The notes: generated by a model from the sequence alone, not told the origin. A stretch of DNA of 64,000 bases from Gemmatimonadota bacterium (GCA_040388625.1 JAZKBK010000001.1:620001-684000); one strand, 5' to 3'. Counted from the first letter of the stretch, positions 1 through 10,796 are shown. Translations and numbers: made by a program.

Positions 1-330
1 CTGAATCGTCGCGAATACCTGGTCCGGATTGCTGCCGTAGATCCAGGTCATGTCCATGAGCGCCGGCCCCATCGCCCCGCCACCGTGCGCGTGACATCCC
101 ACGCAATTCATCTGCGTGAAGAGCTGTTTGCCCTGCGACATTCCGTACGCGTTTCCACCGTAGGGCCCCGGTGCACTGTCGGTCACCACCACCGGTCCGG
201 GCTCGAGTGAAGTCACGCGAACCGCCGGTGTCGCGTTGGACGCCGGCGTTCCGTGAAATGTGCGATGCTCTCGCTCGCACGCGATCATACCGACCAGTGT
301 GAAAAGACCAACGGTTGCGATTCGCCACAT
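1..330 (-). CDS. c-type cytochrome lipoprotein, C-terminus cut by window edge
   Basis: Reading the complement from 330 gives a 110-residue fragment that runs off the window. It starts with a short hydrophobic signal ending in a cysteine (lipobox-like GMIAC at residues 14-18). After a Pro/Val-rich linker comes one heme-binding CVGCH motif in the setting QMNCVGCHAHGGGAMGPAL, the usual start of a class I cytochrome c domain. I place the start at 330 because GGAGGT at 338-343 lies at proper spacing; an ATG at 345 has no such site. It lies about 100 bases downstream of the PQQ dehydrogenase on the same strand and is the likely electron acceptor of that enzyme. The axial Met would be beyond the window. 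Confidence 0.85.
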   Translation of the reverse strand, partial: MWRIATVGLFTLVGMIACEREHRTFHGTPASNATPAVRVTSLEPGPVVVTDSAPGPYGGNAYGMSQGKQLFTQMNCVGCHAHGGGAMGPALMDMTWIYGSNPDQVFATIQ

Positions 331-432
331 CGCCGTGACCTCCATTGCTACTGGACAGTTGGAGCGTCTGCGCAACGTGCGCATGGCGCGAGTGTCAGCG
401 CGACGATCGCGCAGCCGAGCGGCGGCCTGATG

Positions 433-2289
433 CTACTTGATCCCGAAGACATAGAGCGCGCCGCCCTTGGTCGTGTATTTCGGGAGATCCTTCATCGCGT
501 TGGCGAGGCCGCCGCCGGCGGTTGAATCCTTTGGATCGAGGTCGCCCGCCACAATCGCCCCCGCCCAGCCACCGACGCCGATCAGAATTGCGACGTATTG
601 CTTGTGATCGGGCCCCACGAACGTCGTCGGTTGCCCGACGATGCCGGATGCGGTCTTGGCCTTCCAGAGAAGTCTGCCGTTCCGTGCATCCACCGCCTTG
701 AACCAGCCATCCATCGTGCCGTAGAAGACGACATCCCCTGCTGTAACGAGCGCTCCGCTCCAAACGGGGAAACGTTCAGGAAGCGACCAGACCTCGCGCG
801 CATGAACGGGATCCCAGGCGGAGAACACACCGCCGTTCCCACCCGCACCAGCGTAGATCTTCTCGTTCATCCCGACGTACGGAGTTCCCTCGATGTAGCT
901 CGCAGGAACCGCCTCCGCGTCGTAGCATAGATTGTTGTGCGGCACGTACAGCAGACCGGTACGCGGTGAATACGCGGAAGGCTGCCAGTCCTTCCCGCCG
1001 GGTGGCGCAGGACAGATGTCGCGCACGGTTACGTTGAGATCCGGGTGCTTCTGCGGATTGTTGGCCGGCCGGCCGGTCTTCATGTTGATGCTGTCCACCG
1101 CGTTCACCGGTGCAAAGGCCGCGGTCGATAGAACCTCTCCGTTGGTTCGATCGATCACGTACATGTAGCCGTCGCGATCCGGATGCACGAGCACCTTTCG
1201 CGTCGTGCCGTCGATCGGAAGATTCAACAACACGTTCTCGTTTACGGCGTCGTAGTCGTGCAGGTCGTGCGGGCTCACCTGGTAGGCCCATACCGCCTCA
1301 CCTGTGTCGATATCCCGCGCAAAGATCGTCGACGTCCACTTGTTGTCGCCGGGACGCTGATTCGAATTCCACGGACCAGGGTTGGCGGTACCGTAATAGA
1401 TGAGATTGAGCGACGGATCGAACGACACCCAGCCCCACGCGCCACCGCCGCCAGTCTTCCACTGATCGCCCTTCCACGTGTTGACGCCGAGGTCGGTCCC
1501 GCGATCGCTAGCGTAGAACGGCTTGAAACGAGGACCGATGAGCACGTCCTTGTCGGGGCCGGTAGCGTACGCCTTCCAGATCGTGCGACCCGTTTTTGCA
1601 TCGAGCGCCTGAATCCAGCCGCGCACTCCAAGCTCGCCGCCGCTGTTGCCGACGATGACCTTTCCCTTCGCAACGAGGGGCGCCATCGTCAGCGTTTCCC
1701 CGGTGTTGATATCACCGACCTTGACGTTCCACCGCTCGGCGCCTGTGTTGGCGTCGACGGCGACGACGTGGTCGTCGAGCGTGTTGTAGTAGAGCGCGCC
1801 GTCATAGTATGTCGCGCCGCGATTTACAACGTCGCAGCACGCCACCCCCTGAGCGGCGGATGCGGGGTTTGGTTTGTAGGTCCACTTCACCGGCCAGCCA
1901 GCCTTGGTGAGGTCGATGGCGTACAGGATGTCCGGGAATGGTGTTACGACGTACAGCGTGTTGTTCACGACCAGAGGCGCAGCCTCGTGTCCGCGCAAGA
2001 CAGAAGTCGAGAACGTCGACACGAGAGCCAACCGGGAGACGTTCGACGCGTTGATGCTGTCGAGTCCGCTGTACCGCGTGTTGGCGTAATCCTTTGCGGG
2101 TTGCGTCCAGTCGCCGGTCTCGGGCAGAGGGTTGGCCCGTGTGTCCGTGGTTGGCGGGGTTACAACGCCGGCTGCGCGAGCCGGCTGCCGCTCACCCCGT
2201 TCCGGCGCGCTGCACGCGAGTGCGGCAAGCGCCACAACGATCACAGTTCCAGAACCCGTTATAACGCGAACCCAGGACGCTCGTCGCAC
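433..2289 (-). CDS. PQQ-dependent alcohol dehydrogenase, lanthanide (XoxF/ExaA-like) type
   Basis: This 618-residue protein has the eight-bladed quinoprotein layout. Visible landmarks are adjacent cysteines C151-C152 (the vicinal disulfide over PQQ), a GE metal ligand at E198, NPGPWN with N303, and catalytic D345. The 42-residue spacing from N303 to D345 equals N261-D303 of methanol dehydrogenase MxaF. Two residues after the catalytic Asp is a second Asp (D347, in HDLHDYDAVNE), where calcium enzymes have Ala; in this family that extra Asp marks lanthanide use. It oxidises a primary alcohol in the periplasm with PQQ as cofactor. The signal sequence ends in ALAC at C26, so it may be a lipoprotein, which is unusual for the family. 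The start is GTG with a weak ribosome site. It is followed by the cytochrome c gene. The substrate cannot be read from sequence. Confidence 0.93.
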   Translation of the reverse strand: MRRASWVRVITGSGTVIVVALAALACSAPERGERQPARAAGVVTPPTTDTRANPLPETGDWTQPAKDYANTRYSGLDSINASNVSRLALVSTFSTSVLRGHEAAPLVVNNTLYVVTPFPDILYAIDLTKAGWPVKWTYKPNPASAAQGVACCDVVNRGATYYDGALYYNTLDDHVVAVDANTGAERWNVKVGDINTGETLTMAPLVAKGKVIVGNSGGELGVRGWIQALDAKTGRTIWKAYATGPDKDVLIGPRFKPFYASDRGTDLGVNTWKGDQWKTGGGGAWGWVSFDPSLNLIYYGTANPGPWNSNQRPGDNKWTSTIFARDIDTGEAVWAYQVSPHDLHDYDAVNENVLLNLPIDGTTRKVLVHPDRDGYMYVIDRTNGEVLSTAAFAPVNAVDSINMKTGRPANNPQKHPDLNVTVRDICPAPPGGKDWQPSAYSPRTGLLYVPHNNLCYDAEAVPASYIEGTPYVGMNEKIYAGAGGNGGVFSAWDPVHAREVWSLPERFPVWSGALVTAGDVVFYGTMDGWFKAVDARNGRLLWKAKTASGIVGQPTTFVGPDHKQYVAILIGVGGWAGAIVAGDLDPKDSTAGGGLANAMKDLPKYTTKGGALYVFGIK

Positions 2290-2379
2290 GCTCCACGCTC
2301 ACTCTCGTAGTGTGGTTCGCATGTTTGCACAAACCGTTCCCATGCGGTCCGGGGAGCGTGCTCGTGCGTTGTCAGTACG

Positions 2380-2393
2380 CGAGAGTACTCTCG
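2380..2393. promoter_or_regulatory. perfect 14-bp palindrome between two operons
   Basis: CGAGAGTACTCTCG is a perfect palindrome in the roughly 120-base gap between the sdh-linked small membrane protein and the PQQ dehydrogenase start. It is followed on the plus strand by an 11-base direct repeat (CTACGCGCGCA) that runs into the end of the small gene. It could be an operator for the PQQ dehydrogenase or part of a transcription stop; nothing in the window decides which. Confidence 0.3.
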
Positions 2394-2411
2394 GGCGCGG
2401 CTACGCGCGCA

Positions 2412-2660
2412 CTACGCGCGCACTACGCCGAATACGTAGGCGATTGCGATCAGCAGCGCCGCAGCTATCGCGACCCAGGCAATGACACTCGGCCCCGAGC
2501 GCCCAACGCTCGGCGGCCTGTCGCGCGGTGTGAGCGCTTCCGGGCTGGTCCCGTCACCGACGACGTACGTCGTCTTCTCGACCGCATCGGCGCCGCCCAA
2601 CGCCGTCTCCGAGTCCAGGAATTTCGGATCGGGATGATCGTTCGTGGACTCTCTCGCCAT
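2412..2660 (-). CDS. small C-terminally anchored membrane protein of the sdh operon
   Basis: An 82-residue protein begins MARESTNDHPDPKF, is hydrophilic for about 55 residues and ends in one membrane helix (VIAWVAIAAALLIAIAYVFG) with almost no tail. I chose the ATG at 2660 because GGAG lies 7 bases upstream and it overlaps the end of sdhB by only 18 bases; a longer reading frame exists but would lie deep inside sdhB. I do not recognise the family. As the last gene of the mdh-sdhCAB operon, a membrane-associated role with the respiratory complex is possible but is inference only. Confidence 0.6.
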   Translation of the reverse strand: MARESTNDHPDPKFLDSETALGGADAVEKTTYVVGDGTSPEALTPRDRPPSVGRSGPSVIAWVAIAAALLIAIAYVFGVVRA

Positions 2661-2674
2661 TGGGCCGCTCCGGT

Positions 2675-3429
2675 TTACTCGTTGCTGGAGGCGCGTGCCG
2701 ACGCGGCGACGTAATCGCGGTTCATCTGCTTGATCACGTCGAGGCTGATCTCCTTGGGGCACGCTTCCTGACACTCACCGAACCACGAGCAATTTCCGAA
2801 CCCTTCGATATCCATCTGCTCGACCATGCCGATCACGCGACGGTCGCGCTCCGGCTGACCCTGGGGCAGCTTGCCGAGATGCGTGATCTTGGCTCCCGTG
2901 AACAGCGACGACGATGCATTGGGACACGCAGCCACGCACGCACCGCAGCCGATGCAGGCTGCAGCATCCATCGCATGGTCGGCGCTCGACTTGCCAACCA
3001 GAATGTCGTTGCCGTCCGGCGCGCCACCAGTGTTCACGCTCACGTAACCACCGCGCTGGATGATGCGGTCGAAAGCGCTGCGATCCACCACCAGATCCTT
3101 GATGATCGGGAACGCACGCGCCCGCCACGGCTCGATTATGATCTCGTCACCATCCTTGAACGTGCGCATGTGCAGCTGACACGCGGCAGTGGCCCGCTGC
3201 GGACCATGCGCGACGCCGTTGATCATCATGCCGCACGATCCGCAGATCCCTTCCCTGCAATCATGATCGAATGCGATGGGTCGCTTGCCGGCGACGATCA
3301 GTTCCTCGTTCACGACGTCCAGCATCTCCAGGAACGACATGTCCGGCGAAACGTCTCGCGCTTCGTATGTCTCGATCCTGCCCGTGTCCTTTGCCGATGG
3401 TTGGCGCCAGACGTGAAGCTTGAGGTTCA

Positions 3430-3430
<1 letters not shown>
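2675..3430 (-). CDS. sdhB: succinate dehydrogenase iron-sulfur subunit
   Basis: This 251-residue subunit B carries electrons from the flavin of SdhA to the quinone site in SdhC. The 2Fe-2S cysteines are in [12 protein letters not shown] (C58, C63, C66) plus C84. The 4Fe-4S and 3Fe-4S ligands lie in [13 protein letters not shown] and [14 protein letters not shown]. The length and the QEACP motif fit type-B succinate:menaquinone reductases and fumarate reductases rather than the four-subunit proteobacterial enzyme. The ATG overlaps the TAA of sdhA by one base, so the two are translationally coupled. Confidence 0.96.
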
Positions 3431-5343
<1,913 letters not shown>

Positions 5344-5346
5344 TAC

Positions 5347-6012
5347 CTATCCAATCCAGCCTAGCAGGACGCCGAGTGGCACGAGAGTGAATCCGAGCCA
5401 CACCACCACCGCGATCGCGACGGATAGCTGGTGCTTGAGCGGATGTGGTGAATCACCGGTGATCGAGAGTGTACGTGCGGAGCTCCATGCTCCGTGATAC
5501 AGATGAAGGCCCAGAAAGACCATCGACACCATGTAGAATGCCGCAACCCACCAGACGTGGAATGCCTGTACGACATTGTGATACACGTCGCCTTCCACGT
5601 ACTCACCGCCGGGATGGAACGTGCCGGTGGTGAAGTGGAGAATGTGATACACGATGAAGACGAGCAGCAGCACCCCGCCCCATCGCATGAAGCGCGACGC
5701 GAGCGTCGATGCCTGCGGCACACGCTTGGTATATCCATCAGGCCGCGCAGCGTGACTCTGCTGGGTGAGCGAGTAGGCGGCGGCGACGTGAAGGATCAAC
5801 GCCACTATCAATACGACACGTGCGGCCCAGAGCAGCTCCGCCCCGGGCCCGTGCAGAAAGTGGCTGTATGAGTTGATCGCGTCCGGCCCCTTGAACGCGA
5901 GCAGGTTGCCAGTGATGTGCGCCAGCAGAAAGCCGATGCCGATGATGCCGGTGACGGCCATGACGACCTTCCTGCCGATCGTCGACCGCCAGAATCTGGT
6001 GACCTGGTTCAT
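5347..6012 (-). CDS. sdhC: succinate dehydrogenase cytochrome b558 subunit (type B)
   Basis: This 221-residue membrane anchor has about five predicted membrane helices, as in type-B enzymes where one protein holds both hemes b and the quinone site. It begins TRFWRSTIGRKVVMAVTG, a typical opening for this family, and histidines sit within helices (LLAHITGN, ILHVAAAY, VYHILHFTTG, LGLHLYHGAWSS), giving enough ligands for two hemes. It is the first sdh gene, 6 bases downstream of mdh, so malate and succinate dehydrogenases are made together. Confidence 0.93.
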   Translation of the reverse strand: MNQVTRFWRSTIGRKVVMAVTGIIGIGFLLAHITGNLLAFKGPDAINSYSHFLHGPGAELLWAARVVLIVALILHVAAAYSLTQQSHAARPDGYTKRVPQASTLASRFMRWGGVLLLVFIVYHILHFTTGTFHPGGEYVEGDVYHNVVQAFHVWWVAAFYMVSMVFLGLHLYHGAWSSARTLSITGDSPHPLKHQLSVAIAVVVWLGFTLVPLGVLLGWIG

Positions 6013-6018
6013 CCCTGA

Positions 6019-6948
6019 CTAAAGCTTGACAGCGCGCATCGGCTCGCGAACCGCTTCCGCGCTCGCCTCGAGCGCCTTGCGTTCGTCAGCCGTAAGCTCG
6101 ACCTCGTAGATCTTCTCCAGTCCCGTGCGACCGAGCTTGCACGGCACACCGAGGAAGAGATCGCGCAGCCCGTACTCGCCCTGCAGCCACGCGGCGCAAG
6201 GAAGGATGCGCTTTTGATCCTTCGCGATCGCCTCGCACATCTGCACTGCGGCAGCCGACGGCGCGTAGTACGCCGATCCGGTCTTGAGATGCTTGACGAT
6301 CTCGCCGCCGCCAGTACGCGTGCGCGCGACTATTGCGTCCAGCTTTTCCTTCGAGATGAGCTGCGTGATCGGGATGCCGCTCACGCTGGTGTAGGAGATC
6401 AACGGCACCATCGTGTCGCCGTGTCCGCCGAGCACCATCGCCTGGATGTCGCGAACCGAAACGTCGGCTGCTTCGGCGAGGAAGCTGCGATACCGTGCAG
6501 TGTCGAGCACGCCAGCCATGCCGAGCACGCGCTCGCGCGGGAAGCCCGTGGTCTTCATCGCGACGTAGGACATCACATCCAGCGGATTGGAGACGATGAT
6601 CAGGATCGCCTTGGGCGACGTTTTCTTCACCTGCTCGGAAACCTGCTTGACGATACCGGCATTGGTGTTGAGCAGATCGTCGCGCGACATTCCGGGCTTG
6701 CGCGCGATTCCCGCAGTTATGACGACGATGTCGGAGCCTTCAGTCTCATCGTAGCTGTTCGTTCCGATGATTCGCGAATCGAACCCTTCGATGGGAGCGG
6801 ATTCCCACTGATCCAACCCCTTGCCCTGCGGAATCCCCTCAGCGACGTCCACCATCACTACGTGGCGTGCAAGCTCCTTCTCGGCGAGGCGTTGAGCGGT
6901 GGTAGCACCAACGTTACCAGCCCCGACGACCGTGATTTTATTGACCAT
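6019..6948 (-). CDS. mdh: malate dehydrogenase, LDH-like family
   Basis: This 309-residue enzyme interconverts malate and oxaloacetate with NAD. The nucleotide-binding motif [10 protein letters not shown] is at residues 9-18, with an acidic residue after strand 2 (VMVDVAEG) fitting NAD. Substrate arginines lie in [14 protein letters not shown], and the catalytic His is in [10 protein letters not shown]. The short N-terminus and GKGLD loop place it in the lactate-dehydrogenase-like malate dehydrogenases. It heads the TCA operon mdh-sdhC-sdhA-sdhB. The roughly 70-base gap upstream is where the operon promoter must lie, but I see no clear -35/-10 pair. Confidence 0.95.
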   Translation of the reverse strand: MVNKITVVGAGNVGATTAQRLAEKELARHVVMVDVAEGIPQGKGLDQWESAPIEGFDSRIIGTNSYDETEGSDIVVITAGIARKPGMSRDDLLNTNAGIVKQVSEQVKKTSPKAILIIVSNPLDVMSYVAMKTTGFPRERVLGMAGVLDTARYRSFLAEAADVSVRDIQAMVLGGHGDTMVPLISYTSVSGIPITQLISKEKLDAIVARTRTGGGEIVKHLKTGSAYYAPSAAAVQMCEAIAKDQKRILPCAAWLQGEYGLRDLFLGVPCKLGRTGLEKIYEVELTADERKALEASAEAVREPMRAVKL

Positions 6949-7016
6949 TTAAGTGTTCGAGTCTTGAGTGAGTCCGATTTGCCAACTACTACATGCCATA
7001 CTTCTAACTTAGGCGG

Positions 7017-7991
7017 CTAGCCCCCCGTTTGCGAGAGGGCGCGAAGGCCGCCCGTGCGCAGTTGTAGGAGCGCATGCTCGCGCGGCTTCTCTTCCAGCGC
7101 GCGCGCCACGAACGCGGCGAGCGGAATCCCGGCACGGAGCGGAGTCCGGAGATCGACCTCGTGGTCGCCGAAAAGACAGGTCCGGAGCCGGCCGTCCGCG
7201 GTAAGGCGCACCCTGTTGCACGAGGCACAATACGTATGCGAAATAGGTGTTATAACACCTATCGTTCCCAGCCCGCCTGGCGCGCGATAGTACCGCGCCG
7301 GCCCGTTGCCCAGTGCCGGCCCGATGTCGGGCAGAATGCCGCCAAGCGCAGCGTCAGCCGTCGCGAGCACCTCGTCCGAGGGGACGACGCGCTCCAATCC
7401 CGTGTCACTCATGTCGCCCACCGGCATCAGCTCGATGAAGCGCACGTGAACCGGAAGAGCGAGTGTGAGTCGCGCGAGGGACGCTATCTCGTCGTCGTTC
7501 ACACCCCGCACGACGACCGTGTTGACCTTTATGGGATCGAAGCGAGCATCGATCGCTGCACGCAGCACACGAACGGGGTCGAACTTGAGATCTCGCCGAG
7601 CGATCGCAGCGATGCGGTCAGGGCGGAGCGAATCGACGCTGATATTGACACGCGTGATGCCCGCTGCGCGGAGCTCCGCGCCCATCGCCTCGAGACGCAC
7701 GCCGTTGGTCGAGAGTGCGATGTCAGTGACACCATCGACACTCGCGATGCGCGACACTATGTCGCAGACGTCTCTGCGCAGCGTCGGCTCGCCGCCGGTG
7801 ATCCGGATGCGACGCAGGCCGAGCGGGGCGAGCTGCGATACGACTTCGTGGATCTCCGACGCAGAGAGGATGTCGTCGCGCGGAATCCAGTCCAGTCCGC
7901 GCTCCGGCATGCAGTAGACGCAGCGGAAGTTGCACCGGTCGGTGACGGAGATGCGGAGATACTCGATGCTGCGCCCGAACTGATCGATCAT
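7017..7991 (-). CDS. moaA: GTP 3',8-cyclase, molybdenum cofactor step 1
   Basis: This radical-SAM enzyme converts GTP to the precursor of cyclic pyranopterin monophosphate. At 324 residues it has the radical-SAM triad C20, C24, C27 in CNFRCVYC and the second cluster cysteines in CASCNRVRL and LRTCLFGDH. It ends in the GG tail needed for activity in this family. I start it at ATG 7991, which overlaps the moaE stop (ATGA); a frame extension upstream would lie inside moaE. The last gene of moaD-moaE-moaA; moaC and moeA are not in the window. Confidence 0.95.
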   Translation of the reverse strand: MIDQFGRSIEYLRISVTDRCNFRCVYCMPERGLDWIPRDDILSASEIHEVVSQLAPLGLRRIRITGGEPTLRRDVCDIVSRIASVDGVTDIALSTNGVRLEAMGAELRAAGITRVNISVDSLRPDRIAAIARRDLKFDPVRVLRAAIDARFDPIKVNTVVVRGVNDDEIASLARLTLALPVHVRFIELMPVGDMSDTGLERVVPSDEVLATADAALGGILPDIGPALGNGPARYYRAPGGLGTIGVITPISHTYCASCNRVRLTADGRLRTCLFGDHEVDLRTPLRAGIPLAAFVARALEEKPREHALLQLRTGGLRALSQTGG

Positions 7992-8452
7992 GCGTGGGTG
8001 TCCTCCGGGTACGGCGAGCGCGCGTGGGCGTCCGGTGCGCACGCGTTCACCCATTCGGATGATCCGTCGGAGTAGTGCTCGCGCTTCCAGATCGGCACGC
8101 GCTTCTTGATCTCCTCTATGGCGTATCTGCACGCGTCGAACGCGGGACCGCGATGCGCATGCGCAGCTGCGATCATGACGCAGACCTCGCCGACGGCGAG
8201 ATTGCCGACGCGATGGACCGCTACGATTCGGACGCCCGGTGCGATCGCGATCGCCTCGCGCACGATCGCCTGCATCTCCCGCTCCGCCATCCCCGTGTAC
8301 GCGGAATATTCGAGCCCCGTGACGGTGCGCGAGTCGGAGCTGTCGCGAACCGTGCCGAGGAACGTCGCGACCGCGCCGGTATGGGGATCCCGGACCTCGT
8401 CGGTGATGGCCGCCACGTCGATGGCGGCGCCGACTATTCCCGACCTGCTCAT
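7988..8452 (-). CDS. moaE: molybdopterin synthase catalytic subunit
   Basis: This 154-residue large subunit of molybdopterin synthase takes sulfur from the MoaD thiocarboxylate to build the dithiolene of molybdopterin. Family marks are HRVGNLAVGEVCVMIA, the histidines of AAHAHRGPAFDACRYAIE, and the lysines of EIKKRVPIWKRE, which include the substrate-binding and catalytic ones. It overlaps moaD upstream and moaA downstream by 4 bases each (ATGA), so the three are coupled. Confidence 0.94.
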   Translation of the reverse strand: MSRSGIVGAAIDVAAITDEVRDPHTGAVATFLGTVRDSSDSRTVTGLEYSAYTGMAEREMQAIVREAIAIAPGVRIVAVHRVGNLAVGEVCVMIAAAHAHRGPAFDACRYAIEEIKKRVPIWKREHYSDGSSEWVNACAPDAHARSPYPEDTHA

Positions 8453-8685
8453 CCGCCGGCCACCGGTGGGATCACGGCGACTTCATCACCGGCAGAGATT
8501 GCGACGTCGTCGGTCGCATACTCCTCGTTGACGGCGATGATCGGTCGTGGCGGCAGCCTGGGCGACAGGGCCGCGATCGCCGAGCGCACAGCGCCGACGG
8601 TAGCCGGATCAGGCACCGTGACCGTGGCCCGGTCGGCGCCCAGAGCGTCGGCGTATGACGCGAAGACGCGTACCGTGACGTTCAC
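8449..8685 (-). CDS. moaD: molybdopterin synthase sulfur carrier subunit
   Basis: This 78-residue ubiquitin-fold protein ends in VAGG; the terminal diglycine is adenylated and then carries the thiocarboxylate sulfur used by MoaE. The central IIAVNEEYATDD and final GDEVAVIPPVAGG are typical. Translation probably starts at the GTG at 8685, giving the usual VRVFASYADALG opening. It is the first gene of the moaDEA unit. Confidence 0.93.
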   Translation of the reverse strand: MNVTVRVFASYADALGADRATVTVPDPATVGAVRSAIAALSPRLPPRPIIAVNEEYATDDVAISAGDEVAVIPPVAGG

Positions 8686-8712
8686 GTGACGTTCATCGGT
8701 ACGCTGCGCCCA

Positions 8713-9033
8713 TCAGGCTTCCGAGAGCTCGGTAATATCGATGTCCGCGATGAGCGCCCGCAGCTCCTTGGACGGCTTGAACACCGGAACCGGGCGCGCC
8801 GCAACCTCGACCGGGGACCCCGTGCGAGGGTTCCGGGCCATGCGAGTCTTGCGCTGCCGGATCTTGAAGGTGCCGAAGCCGCGCACCTCGATGTTCTGCT
8901 GCTCGCGCAGCGCGTCCTTTATCGCGTCGAGGAAGGTGTCGACGACGCGAGCGCAGTCTTTCTTCGAGATCGTGGGGCCGGCGGTCTGCGCAATCTGCGC
9001 GGTTACCAGCTCGACGAGGTCCGCCTTTGTCAT
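8713..9033 (-). CDS. HU/IHF-family nucleoid DNA-binding protein
   Basis: A 106-residue histone-like protein of the HU/IHF family binds and bends DNA as a dimer. It begins MTKADLVELVTAQIA and has the conserved GFGTFKIRQRKTRMARNP strand-turn with the DNA-intercalating arm (ARNPRTGSPV). The tail is about 12 residues longer than in E. coli HU and is acidic (ADIDITELSEA). The sequence does not settle whether it is HU or IHF. Its upstream gap (9034-9250) contains weak promoter candidates and a palindromic repeat. Confidence 0.93.
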   Translation of the reverse strand: MTKADLVELVTAQIAQTAGPTISKKDCARVVDTFLDAIKDALREQQNIEVRGFGTFKIRQRKTRMARNPRTGSPVEVAARPVPVFKPSKELRALIADIDITELSEA

Positions 9034-9179
9034 CCCAACACCCCAATGGAATTGGCTAAGTCGTTGGAATGTATGGGTTTACTACGAAGCGCGCAAGCAC
9101 TGAATCAACAGCCCGGCGTTTGGGATGACGCCGCTCGGCCAACTCCGGCTTGGGCTGTGTGACGGCGGTTTGACGATCG

Positions 9180-9243
9180 GCGTGGTCATCCGAATCCCAT
9201 CGCGCGTAAAGGGGCCAGGCGCGGATGCATCCGCGCCCTACGC
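9180..9243. repeat. solo arm of fold-back repeat family with 20-bp palindrome
   Basis: A copy of the repeat found at 14.6-15.1 and 63.7-64.0 kb. The core 9218-9237 is GGCGCGGATGCATCCGCGCC, a perfect 20-base palindrome, flanked by GGGGCCA on the left and CTACGC on the right exactly as in the other copies. The 35 bases to the left (gtcatccgaatccc...cgcgtaaa) resemble the right arm of the 63.9-kb element. Only one arm is present. It starts 7 bases after the carA stop codon and may also act as an mRNA 3' hairpin. Confidence 0.75.
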
Positions 9244-9250
9244 GCGCGCG

Positions 9251-10372
9251 CTACCGTCCCTTTACGCCGGCTTCGACGCTTTCCAGGAATTGCCTGAACA
9301 GCGGTTGGGCGTCGTGCGGTCCTGGCGCAGCCTCGGGATGATATTGAACGGCGAACACCGGCAGCGTGCGATGGCGTAGGCCCTCTACCGATTTGTCATT
9401 CAGGTTCACGTGCGTCACCTCGAGCTCGGGGGCGCCCGGAATTCCGGTGTCATCTCCCTTCACCGAGAAGCCATGATTCTGCGACGTGATCAGAACTCGC
9501 CCCGTCGCGACATCGAGCACTGGATGGTTTCCGCCGCGATGGCCGTACGGCATCTTGGTCGTCGCGCCGCCAAATGCGAGACCGATCAGCTGATGGCCAA
9601 GGCAGATGCCGAACATCGGAATACCCGAATTGGCGAGCTCGCGTACCGTCTCCGGTGCGTAAGTAACCGCGTCGGGATCGCCGGGGCCGTTGGATAGAAA
9701 GACCCCGTCCGGATGCATCGCGAGCACGTCCTTCGCGGGCGTCTCCGCAGGCACGATCGTCACTCGGCAATTGGTCTTCTCGAAGAGCCGAAGGATATTG
9801 CGCTTGATACCGAAATCGTACGCCACGATGTGATGCGGCGCGTTCGCGTCGCCCCATTCGTAGCTCTCGCCCGTGCTCACTACGGTCGCGAGATCGAGAC
9901 CTTCCATCGAGGGACAGGACTCCAGCTGCGCGACAACTTCAGGTGACGGAGTCTCTCCGCGCCCGAGTATGCCTCGCATGACGCCGGCCGACCTCAAGTG
10001 CTTTGTAAGGCGGCGCGTGTCGATGTCTTCCAGAATCGGAACGCCAGCTGCGGTCAGCCACGAAAGCAGATCGCCGTCCGCCCGCCAGTTGGAATACGTC
10101 GCGGACAGCTCGCGCACGACCACGCCCGCGACCTGTGCGCGCGCGGATTCCGGGTCTTCCAGATTGACACCGTAGTTGCCGATCTGCGGCGCGGTCATCA
10201 CCACGATCTGGCCGCGATACGACGGATCGGAAAAGACTTCCTGATAGCCGGTCATGTTCGTTGTGAACACGACCTCGGCCCCCTCGAGAGGCGGCTCGCC
10301 ATGCAGGCGACCGTGAAAAAGGGTTCCGTCTTCGAGAAGAAGGAACCCTGGACCAACTGAGACAGCTGTCAC
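9251..10372 (-). CDS. carA: carbamoyl-phosphate synthase small (glutaminase) subunit
   Basis: This 373-residue subunit hydrolyses glutamine and passes ammonia to CarB for arginine and pyrimidine synthesis. The N-terminal CarA domain opens with [15 protein letters not shown]. The class I glutaminase domain holds the nucleophile C257 in [16 protein letters not shown] and the His-Glu pair in [14 protein letters not shown]. It sits just downstream of secG (7 bases apart) and is followed by a palindromic repeat. carB is not in this window, so the two subunits are not adjacent here. Confidence 0.96.
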   Translation of the reverse strand: MTAVSVGPGFLLLEDGTLFHGRLHGEPPLEGAEVVFTTNMTGYQEVFSDPSYRGQIVVMTAPQIGNYGVNLEDPESARAQVAGVVVRELSATYSNWRADGDLLSWLTAAGVPILEDIDTRRLTKHLRSAGVMRGILGRGETPSPEVVAQLESCPSMEGLDLATVVSTGESYEWGDANAPHHIVAYDFGIKRNILRLFEKTNCRVTIVPAETPAKDVLAMHPDGVFLSNGPGDPDAVTYAPETVRELANSGIPMFGICLGHQLIGLAFGGATTKMPYGHRGGNHPVLDVATGRVLITSQNHGFSVKGDDTGIPGAPELEVTHVNLNDKSVEGLRHRTLPVFAVQYHPEAAPGPHDAQPLFRQFLESVEAGVKGR

Positions 10373-10379
10373 TGAGTTC

Positions 10380-10778
10380 CTACTTCTTGGGCGGCGTTGT
10401 GGCAGGCGCCGGACTGGCAGGATTCGCCTGTGCCGGATTCGCCGGCGTGAGCGGTATCGCCGGAGCAGCAGAGCTTGGCGATGGTACTGTCAACGGAGCC
10501 GGTGCGCCCAGCTTGCCCTCGAGGACCGACTTGGGTGCGCGCTGCTGCGTCGACATCAGCTGAAGGATGAAGGCGAGCGCGAGGAAGAGACCGCCGCCCC
10601 ACCAGGAGATCTTGGTGAGCAGATTGCCGGCCTGTCGTACTCCGATGAAGGAGTCAGGCGAAGAGCTGGCACCGCCGAAGCTGGCGGATAGACCCTGACC
10701 GGTCCCGCTTTGCAGCAGAATCGCCACGATCAGGATGATGCTGACCAGGATCAGGAGGAATAGGAGAAATGTGTACAT
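10380..10778 (-). CDS. secG: preprotein translocase subunit SecG
   Basis: This 132-residue protein has two membrane helices (residues 1-22 and about 53-75) separated by a Gly/Ser-rich loop, [20 protein letters not shown], which is the SecG signature. The tail of about 55 residues is Pro/Ala rich and longer than usual. SecG assists SecYE in protein export. It lies directly after tpiA, the common tpiA-secG arrangement in many bacteria. Confidence 0.93.
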   Translation of the reverse strand: MYTFLLFLLILVSIILIVAILLQSGTGQGLSASFGGASSSPDSFIGVRQAGNLLTKISWWGGGLFLALAFILQLMSTQQRAPKSVLEGKLGAPAPLTVPSPSSAAPAIPLTPANPAQANPASPAPATTPPKK

Positions 10779-10796
10779 GTAGCCCTTAAATCTAGA

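Noticed and set aside
1183-2310. 375-residue plus-strand frame opposite the PQQ dehydrogenase
   Set aside because: Shadow of the dehydrogenase gene; composition dominated by Arg and Val.
9251-10372. carA as part of a carAB operon
   Set aside because: No carB in the window; downstream is the HU-like gene after a repeat.
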